The notes under the pieces: model-generated
Databases searched by the model: none
Told to the model about the DNA's origin: nothing
Seen by the model: the letters and a program-made list of their open reading frames with translations, nothing else
Source: Ketobacter sp036337295
Lineage (GTDB): Bacteria > Pseudomonadota > Gammaproteobacteria > Pseudomonadales > Ketobacteraceae
DNA length: 64,000 nucleotides
Direction of reading: 5' to 3'
Assembly (NCBI GenBank): GCA_036337295.1
Contig: JAYZEN010000007.1
Span: 744,001-808,000 of the forward strand
Part shown: positions 54,158 through 63,100 of the stretch, piece by piece
How positions within the stretch are numbered: position 1 is the stretch's first letter
Layout of the letters: the number at the start of each line of letters is the position of its first letter
Position numbers and translations under genes: made by a program

Positions 54158-57100
54158 ATGAACGTAGTTGAGTTTCTGGCTTCTCTCGCGAAACAGGACA
54201 TCCGTCTCTGGCTGGAAGGGGAGAACCTGCGTTTCAGCGCCCCCGAAGGCGCTTTCACCCCGGAAATCCGCGATAAAGTTGTCGCCAACAAGCCCGCCAT
54301 CATTGAATTCCTGCGCCAGGCCCGCAAACTCAACGAAGCCGCCATCGAGCCGGTGTCCCGCGACCAGGCACTGCAAACCTCCTACGGTCAGCAGCGGCTG
54401 TGGATACTGGATCAGCTGAATCCCCACGACGTCACCTACAACATGTCCAGTGCCTTGCGCATCAAAGGGCCTTTGCGCGGGGATGTGCTGGAAAAAGTAT
54501 TGCGGGAGCTGGTGAAACGCCACGAATCCCTGCGTACCTGTTTTGATGAAAACGACGGTGAGCCGGTGCAGCGCATCCTGCCGGCTGATGGCTGGAGCCT
54601 GCTGCGGCAGGACCTGTCCGCCATGGAGCCGTCACAGCAACAGGCGGCGGTGGACAAGGCCGTCAGCACCGAGTCATTGACCCCCTATGATCTCAAGACC
54701 GGACCGCTGTTTCGCGCCCGGTTGCTGGTGCTGGGCGCGGACCACCATGTCCTGATCGCCGGGATGCACCACATCATTTCTGATGCCTGGTCCATGGAAG
54801 TGCTGGTGAAGGAACTCAGCATCCTGTACATGGCGTTCTCCTCTGGAATGGTCTCACCCTTGCCGCCGTTGGCCATTCAATATGCTGATTATTCCGCCTG
54901 GCAACGCCAGCAGATGGACGGCGAGGCGATGCAGAAACACATGGCGTACTGGCAGGAAACCCTGGCCGGTGCGCCACCGGTGCTGGCCCTTCCCACCGAC
55001 CGGCCACGGCAGGATATTCCCTCCAATAACGGCGCCTTGAAGATGCTGCCGTTGCCGGCGGCGCTGGCGGATAAAATCAATCGCATGTGCAGCGCACTGG
55101 ATGTGACTCCCTTTATGTTTTTCCTGGGGGCCTGGCAGCTGCTGCTGGGGCGTTATGCAGACAGTCGGGATGTGGTGATCGGGTCACCCATTGCCGGTCG
55201 CAGTCGCAGTGAAGTGCAGGAGCTGATCGGATTCTTTGTGAATCTTTTGCTAATGCGGCTGGATCTTTCAGGTAATCCCTCGGTGGAGACCTTTTACCAG
55301 CGGGTCAAGAATATGGCCCTGGGGGCGTTCAGTCATCAGGATCTGCCCATCGACCGCTTGCTGGAAGTCATGGACGTGGAACGGCAGCCCGGCTATCCGC
55401 CTTTGGCGCAGGCCGCGTTCCAGCTGATCAACCTGCAGGATGCCAGCTCTGCCAATCCCTTTGGTGACGCGCCGGTGCAGATTGAGGCGATCCCGGCCAG
55501 CCATGTAGCGGCCCGTATGGACATGGTATTGGGGGTTGCCAAAACCGGGGATCAGTACGAGGCCAGCCTGGAGTACAACACGGATCTGTTCAACGACAGC
55601 ACCGTGGCGGGCATGATGGATCAGTACCTGTTCCTGCTGGACGCACTGGCTTCCGACCGCGCCCAACTGGTGGATGATATCCAGCTGTACAATGACGCCC
55701 ACCTGCTGCAGCAGCTCGGCTTCGATGCGGACACCCACGACCTGTTGGCGCTCAATGCCAACCAGCATTCCATGGTGCTGGATCAGCTGGCGCATCCACA
55801 TACCATTCAGAACGCCTACGGTATTTTTGTGGATCTGCCGTTGCGGCCGGATGCGCGCTTGCTGAAACAAGCCATCCAGGCGTTGGTGGATGCCTGCGCG
55901 GTGTTGCGTACGGAGCTGGTGGAGTGCGGCCTTCCGGCGGCCGACATGGCCTACGCGGTGATGCCCAGACACAAGTCCATTAGCCTTGAGGTGATTGACC
56001 TGAGCCAGGAGCACTGGCTGGACTATAACATCCACAGCGCAGCCCTGAAGTTGATGCATCGTGCCTACGACATCTTCAATGAACCGCTGTTACGCTACTA
56101 CCTTTTGCACCAAGGAGAACAGTACCGCCTGGTGTTGGCCTGCCACCATATCGTGCTGGATGGTGCCTCCACCTATCTGTTCATGCAGCGGGTGTTAAGC
56201 GGCTATCAGCAATTGTTGAACGGCGTAGCATTCTGCCCAGATCTGGACGAGGGTGCCCGCCGTTTCCTGAGTTGGAGTTCAACCCAAACCGACACGCCTC
56301 AGGTGCTGGATTACTGGAGGCAGCGTGCGGCGGAAGTGGAACCCCTCAATTTCTCCTTCAGTGAGTACTACCGTGAACGTGGGCAGGAATCGGAATTCGG
56401 GGATGTGGTTCAGACCCTGGCGCTGGATCACCGGCAACTGGCCACCATCCGTGAGTACTGTGTGCAGCACGGAATCAATTTGCCCCTGTATTTCAAAACC
56501 CTGTTCGGCTTGATGTTGCAGCATTACTGCCGGCCGGATTCCGGCTTTAGCTTCGCCGAATTTTTTGCCTGCCGTCAGCAGGAATGGGCGGATGCGCTGG
56601 GCTGCTTTTATCAACAGTTCCCGTCGGTGGTGGCCGCTGATCTGCTCAGCGCAGGGACCACACTGGTGGACTGGCAGCAGGGCATGAAGACCAGTCGCGA
56701 CCGTGCCCGTTCCTTCCGTACGGTATCCCTGCGCAGCCAGCAGCAGATTCTGCCCACTGGCCGCGCCACGTTCATGTTCAACTTCTATAACTTTGTTAAC
56801 CGCATCGAGGTGGCAGGGGCCGAACTGCAGCCGGTGATGTCGGCGCCCAAGGTGGATGGCGGTGTCCAGTTCATCGTCAAGGAGCTTGGGGATACCCTGG
56901 AATTGGAGTTGCGCTACGACGCGGCGCTGTTCAATGGCCACCAGTTCCTGCCACGGTTGATGCATCTGAATGAGCAGGTGCAGTTTGAACCCCCGGCTGC
57001 GGCCGCCCAACTGCAGTTCCTGTCCGCCGCCGAAGGCATGGCCATGCGGGCTCACAACCATACTCAGCCATTGGTTCCCGGGGAGACGGTGGTCCAACGC

Positions 57101-60100
57101 TTTCAGGCCAGCGCAGAGCAATGGGCTGATAACGTTGCGGTTAAGGCACCGGGAGCGCAACTGACGTATGCAGAACTAAATACCAAGGCCAACCAGCTGG
57201 CCCATACTCTGATCGAGCAGGGTGTGACGGCCAATGTGCGGGTGGGGGTCTGTCTTGATCGCAGCACGGATCTGCTGGTGGCGATTCTGGGTGTGCTCAA
57301 GGCCGGTGGCGCGTATGTGCCGTTGGATCCTGCCTATCCCAAAGAACGTCTGGCCTATATGTTGGAGGATGCGGCAGCACCGCTGGTGATTACCGCGTCT
57401 TGCCACTGTGCCGTGCTGGGGGAGGTTTCATCCCGAGTGCTGGAGCTGGATAGCAATGCGCAAACGATAGCGCAGATGAGCACGGCCAATCCGGATGTGC
57501 CGATTGATCCCGCCAGCCAGATCTACGTGATCTATACCTCCGGCTCCACCGGCCGCCCGAAAGGTGCCATGGTCAAGCACAGCGGTGAGATGAATCTGCA
57601 ACATTGGTACCTGGGCCTGTTGGGTTTAAGCCACGAGGACTGCACTCTGTTGGTCAGTGCGGTGGGCTTTGACCTCACCCAAAAGAATCTGTTTGCCCCC
57701 TTGATGGTGGGGGCATCCATCCTCATGCCGGCCATGGAGTTGTATGACGAACACGAGCTGTTGAACCTGATTCGTGATCATGGTGTTACCTGGGTCAACT
57801 GCGCCCCCAGTGCGTTTTATCCCATCGCTGAACTGGCGGCAGCGGATGGTTACAAAGCATTGCGCTCCGTACGCTACCTGGTATTGGGAGGGGAGCCCAT
57901 TCGCCTCTCGCCCCTGTATCACTGGCTTACCAGTGCCAATTCCCAGGCCCAGTTAGTCAACAGTTATGGACCTACGGAATGTACCGATGTGGTGTCTTAT
58001 CATGTGCTGGATCGCATAGAGAGCGATCAGCAGATGATCCCCATCGGCAAGCCGGTCCCCAATACTGAACTGTTGCTGCTGAATGAAAACCTGCAGGCAG
58101 TGGTGCCGGGCTGCGTCGGCGAGATTTGTGTGGCAGGTGCCGGCGTGGGGCTCGGCTACATTAACCGCCCGGAGTTGACCGCGCAGGTATTTGTGGATGT
58201 CGAACGCCGTGCCGGCAAAGTGTATCGTACCGGTGACCTGGGGCGGTTGTTGCCCAATGGTGATATTGAATACCTGGGGCGCAAGGATTTTCAGATCAAG
58301 TTGCGAGGGCTGCGCATTGAGTTGGGAGAAATCGAATTCGCCCTGAAACGTTTGCCCGCGGTACAAGACAGTCTGGTGCTGGTGCATGAGGATCGCCTGA
58401 TCGCCTATCTGGTGGCACAGGCAGAGCCCCCCGGCTGGCGTGAAACCCTGCGTGATCATTTGCCCGAGTATATGATTCCGGCCCTGCTGATCTGCCTCCC
58501 CTCCTGGCCGCTTACGCCCAATGGCAAAGTGGATCGCAAGGCGTTACCGAATCCGGAACAGGCGGTGGCGGAACTGCAGGTGTATGTGGCACCGCGCACG
58601 CCCACGGAGCAGACCTTGGTGGGCATCTGGCAGGAAGTTCTTCAGCGCTCGAATATCGGTGTGATGGATAACCTGTTTGATGTGGGCGGCAATTCTCTGC
58701 TGGCCACTCGCATTGTGTCCCGTATCAAAAAGCAGTTTGAGATTCCGCTGGGTGTGCGTGAATTGTTTGTGGCACCCACCGTCGCGGAATTGGCTATGGT
58801 GGTGGAGCGGGCCAACCAGACCAGGAGCATTCCTCCCATCGAGTCCCTGCCGGATGATGCGTTGGTGCCACTTTCTTATGCGCAACAACGATTATGGTTC
58901 CTGGATCAACTGGAGCCCGGCAGCACCGCCTATAATATGCCGGGCGCGTTCCGCCTGTCTGGTCGTATCAATATTCAGGCGCTGCAGCAGGCGTTGCATA
59001 CCATCGTTGAGCGGCACGCTGTGTTGCGCACCACCATGACGCTGGTTGAGGATGAACCGGTACAGCAGGTATTACCTGCAGATCACTGGCAGCTGCAGTT
59101 GATTGAATTGGCCACGGCCTCCGCCGAGCAAAAGCAGGCCCGCATCCATCAGGAAGTGGAAGCCCTTTATGGCCATCAGTTTGACCTTGGCCAAGGTCCG
59201 CTGTTTTATGTCAAGTTACTGGTGCTGGATGCCGCGGAATTTGTCCTGCTCATCAATATGCATCACATCGTAACCGACGGCTGGTCCAACGGCATTCTGA
59301 TGCGCGAGCTGGGCATGTTGTACGATGCCTATTCCCATGGCCGCCGCTCCCCATTGCCGGATCTTAAAGTGCAGTACCGGGATTTTGCCCAGTGGCAGCG
59401 GCAGTGGTTATCCGGAGCCGAGCTGGAGCGTCAGCTGAGCTATTGGCGGCAGGCGTTGGCGGGTGTGGAAGTGTTGAACCTGCCCACCAACTATCCGCGC
59501 GCTGCCGACACGGGTTTTGCCGGCAACGTGCTCAGCTTTGAACTGGACGCCAACCTGAGTGCCAAACTGAACGCGTTGTGCAAACGCCAGGGTGTCAGTC
59601 TTTACATGGCAACACTGGCTGCCTATATGGTGCTGCTGTCGAAATATTCCGGCCAACAGGACATCGCGGTGGGCAGCCCCATTGCCAATCGTAACTTCGA
59701 AGACATCGAACCGTTGATCGGGTTTTTCGTCAACACCCTGGTGGTGCGTGGCGAGCTGGCGCCGGATCTGACCTTCAGCCAGTTGCTGGCCCAGGTGCAG
59801 CAGAAAACCCTGGACAGCTACGCCCATCAGGATGTTCCGTTTGAGCGTCTGGTGGATGAGCTGGTGACCGAGCGGGATATGTTGCATGCGCCGTTGTTCC
59901 AGGTGTTGTTTTCCCTGCAGAACGTGGACGTACAGACCACTGCCGGTATTCCCGGAATAGAGCTGCAATCCATCGCCAATCATCAGGTCGTGGCCAAGTT
60001 CGACCTGGAATTCAGCATGATGGAGCAGGGAGAGGTCATCGCCGGAGAGGTGGTCTATCGCACCGGGTTGTTTGATAAAGGATTTATTCAGCGCTTGATC

Positions 60101-63100
60101 CAGCACTACATCAAGGTGCTGGAATGGGTGGTGCAAACCCCGGATACCCGTTTGGATGCAGTAAGCCTGATTAGTCCGGACGAGGCTCAACAACTGTTCA
60201 GCTGGAACGACACCAGCGTTGAGTACGATCGGACGGTAACGGTTCATCAACTGATCGAAGCGCAGGTGGACCAAACGCCTGACGCACCGGCCCTGATTCA
60301 GGGCGAAAGGGTGCTGAGCTATCTGGCGTTGGAGCAACGTTCCAATCAGCTGGCCCGTTATCTACAACAGAAGGGTGTGGTGCCTGGTGATGTGGTGGCC
60401 ATCATGATGGCCCGCTCACCGGAACTGATGGTGTCGATTCTGGCGGTGATGAAAGCCGGTGCAACCTATTTGCCACTGGACCCGTCCTATCCGGCGGATC
60501 GTATCGAATACATGTTGCAGGATTCTGCGGTCTCAGTGTTGCTGGTAGATGAAGCCCTGCGGCCGGAGCAAGAGGTTCGCGTTAGCACCCTGGTAACCGT
60601 TGGGGATATCACCACACAACTGGATGCCTTGAGCGCTGAACGCCTGCCCCTGCAGGGGAATGCCGACACCTTGCTGTACGTGATTTACACCTCCGGTTCC
60701 ACCGGCCGACCCAAGGGCACCGGAGCCCGACATCGAGCTGAAGTGAACCTGTTGAACTGGTATTGCCGGGATTTTGCCATGACCCCCCGGGATCGGGTGT
60801 TGCTGATCAGCGCGGTAGGCTTTGATCTGACCCAGAAGAATTTCTTTGCTCCGCTGGTATCCGGTGCGGCCCTGGTGATGCCCCGCAGCCATCACTATGA
60901 CCCCTATGAGCTTTTACAGGATGCCGGTGAGCACCGCGTGTCCTGGATCAATTGTGCTCCCAATGCCTTTTATCCGTTGCTTGAAGAAGACCCTGGCTTC
61001 ACTCGCTTGCAGTCCCTGCGTTGGGTGTTCCTGGGAGGAGAGCCCATCGACTTTGATCGGGTCGCGAAATGGATCAAGCAGGGGAGCGGTAAGCTGGTCA
61101 ACAGTTATGGCCCCACCGAGTGTGCCGACATCGCCACCTACCATGTGGTGGAGAATCTGGATCACTACAAAGCGGGTACGATTCCCATCGGCCGGGCCAT
61201 CGATAATGTGAAGCTTTATATCGTCGACGAGCAATTGCAACTGGTGCCCCAGGGTGTGCCCGGTGAGTTGTGCATTGGCGGCGAGAGTGTGGGCCCCGGC
61301 TACTTCAATAATCCGCAGCAAACCGCAGACAGGTTCGTTTCCAATCCGTATCTGGAGGATGGGTCGAACCTGTACCGTACAGGGGATCTTGCCCGCTATC
61401 TCAGTAACGGTGAAATCGAATACCTGGGTCGAATCGATGCCCAGGTGAAAATCCGCGGTTTTCGTATTGAGCCCGGCGAGATCGAAATGTTGCTGCGGCA
61501 GATGGACGGCATCAGCGCCAGCTGCGTGGTGGTGCGCGAGGACAGCAGTGGGCAGAAAATCCTGGTGGGCTATGTGGTGTCCGAGCAGGAATACAGCCAG
61601 TCGGACTTTCGCGCCTATTTACAGCCCCGTTTGCCGGAGTTCATGATTCCCGCGGCGGTGGTTACGTTGCCGCAGATGCCACTGACCCCCAACGGCAAAG
61701 TGGCCAAGAACCAACTGCCGGCGCCGCTATTGGAAGCCGCCGCCGAGCGGGAGATTGTTGCACCGCAAACCGATATTGAACGCCGGGTGCTGGCCATCTG
61801 GCAGGCGGTATTGCAACAGGACGCGCTCTCCATCGACGACGATTTCTTTGCGGTGGGTGGGCAGTCCTTACTGGCAACCCAGGTGATGTCGCGCCTGCGC
61901 CGCGAGTTCGCGGTGAACGTTCCATTGCGGGCGTTGTTCGAGGCACCGACCATCCGCAATATCGGGCAACAGGTGGAGCTGGCCCTGTCTAATCAGGCGA
62001 CCGCGCTGCCGCCGGTAGAGGTCATTGATCGCAGCGGCCATCTGCCCCTGTCCTTTGTGCAGCAGCAACTGTGGTTGCTGGATCAGTTGGACCCGGGCAC
62101 CGCCGCCTACAACATGCCGGTGGCGCTGCGCATTCATGGTGAACTGGATGTGGAGGCATTCAAACACAGTTTTAACCAGATCATTGTTCGCCATGAAACA
62201 CTGCGCACCAACTTCAAGATCATTGACGGAGAGCCGGTGGCAGTGATCCATGGGGCGGCGGATCAGGGTCAGGAAAACTGGGACAAGGAATACTGGAATT
62301 TGGAATACCGCGACCTGTCAGCGGAAGAACCCATCGCCCGGGAAGCAGCATTGCAACAACTTATTCACGAACAGATGGACCGCGGCTTCAACCTGCAGTC
62401 TGATCGTTTGCTGCGGGGTGTGTTGGTGCGATTGGATGACAGTGCATCGGCCCCACAGCATGCCTTTGTGGGCGCGGTGCATCATATCGTCTCCGACGGA
62501 TGGTCCTTGAATGTGATGACCGCCGAGCTGATGGAACTGTACCAGGCGGCGATTGAGCAGCGGCAAGCCCGTTTGCCCGAGTTGACCATTCAATATGTGG
62601 ATGTGGCGGCCTGGCAGCGCAAATGGCTCAGTGGGGAAACCCTCCATGAGCACGTTCAATTCTGGCGCGAACAACTGGATAATGATGGTCAGGTGCTGCA
62701 GCTGCAGTCCGATTTTCCCCGGCCTGCGGTGATGACCAGCAACGGCGCGGTGGTCAAAGCGCACGTTGCCCCGGCCGTGGTGGGCCAACTCAACGCGCTG
62801 GCGCAGGAGGAGGGAGCCACCCTGTTCATGGTGCTAGTGGCGGCCTATCAGTTGCTGCTGCAGAAATACACCGGCCAGGAGCGAATCAACGTGGGTACGC
62901 CCATCGCCGGTCGCGATTCCATCGAGACGGAACAATTGGTGGGTTTCTTCATCAACACCGTCGTGTTGTCTACCGAGGTTCATCCGGAGCTCACCGTGCG
63001 GGAGCTGGTGCGGCAGGTGCGGGAAGTCACCCTGGGTGCTTATGCCCATCAGGCGCTGCCCTTCGAGAAGCTGGTGGAAGCACTGCGGCCGCCGCGGGAT

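Noticed and set aside
23500..63000. Many similar DNA stretches across the NRPS genes as mobile repeats
   Set aside because: They match the conserved C, A and PCP core motifs and follow the module order, so they reflect protein homology and module duplication, not insertion elements.
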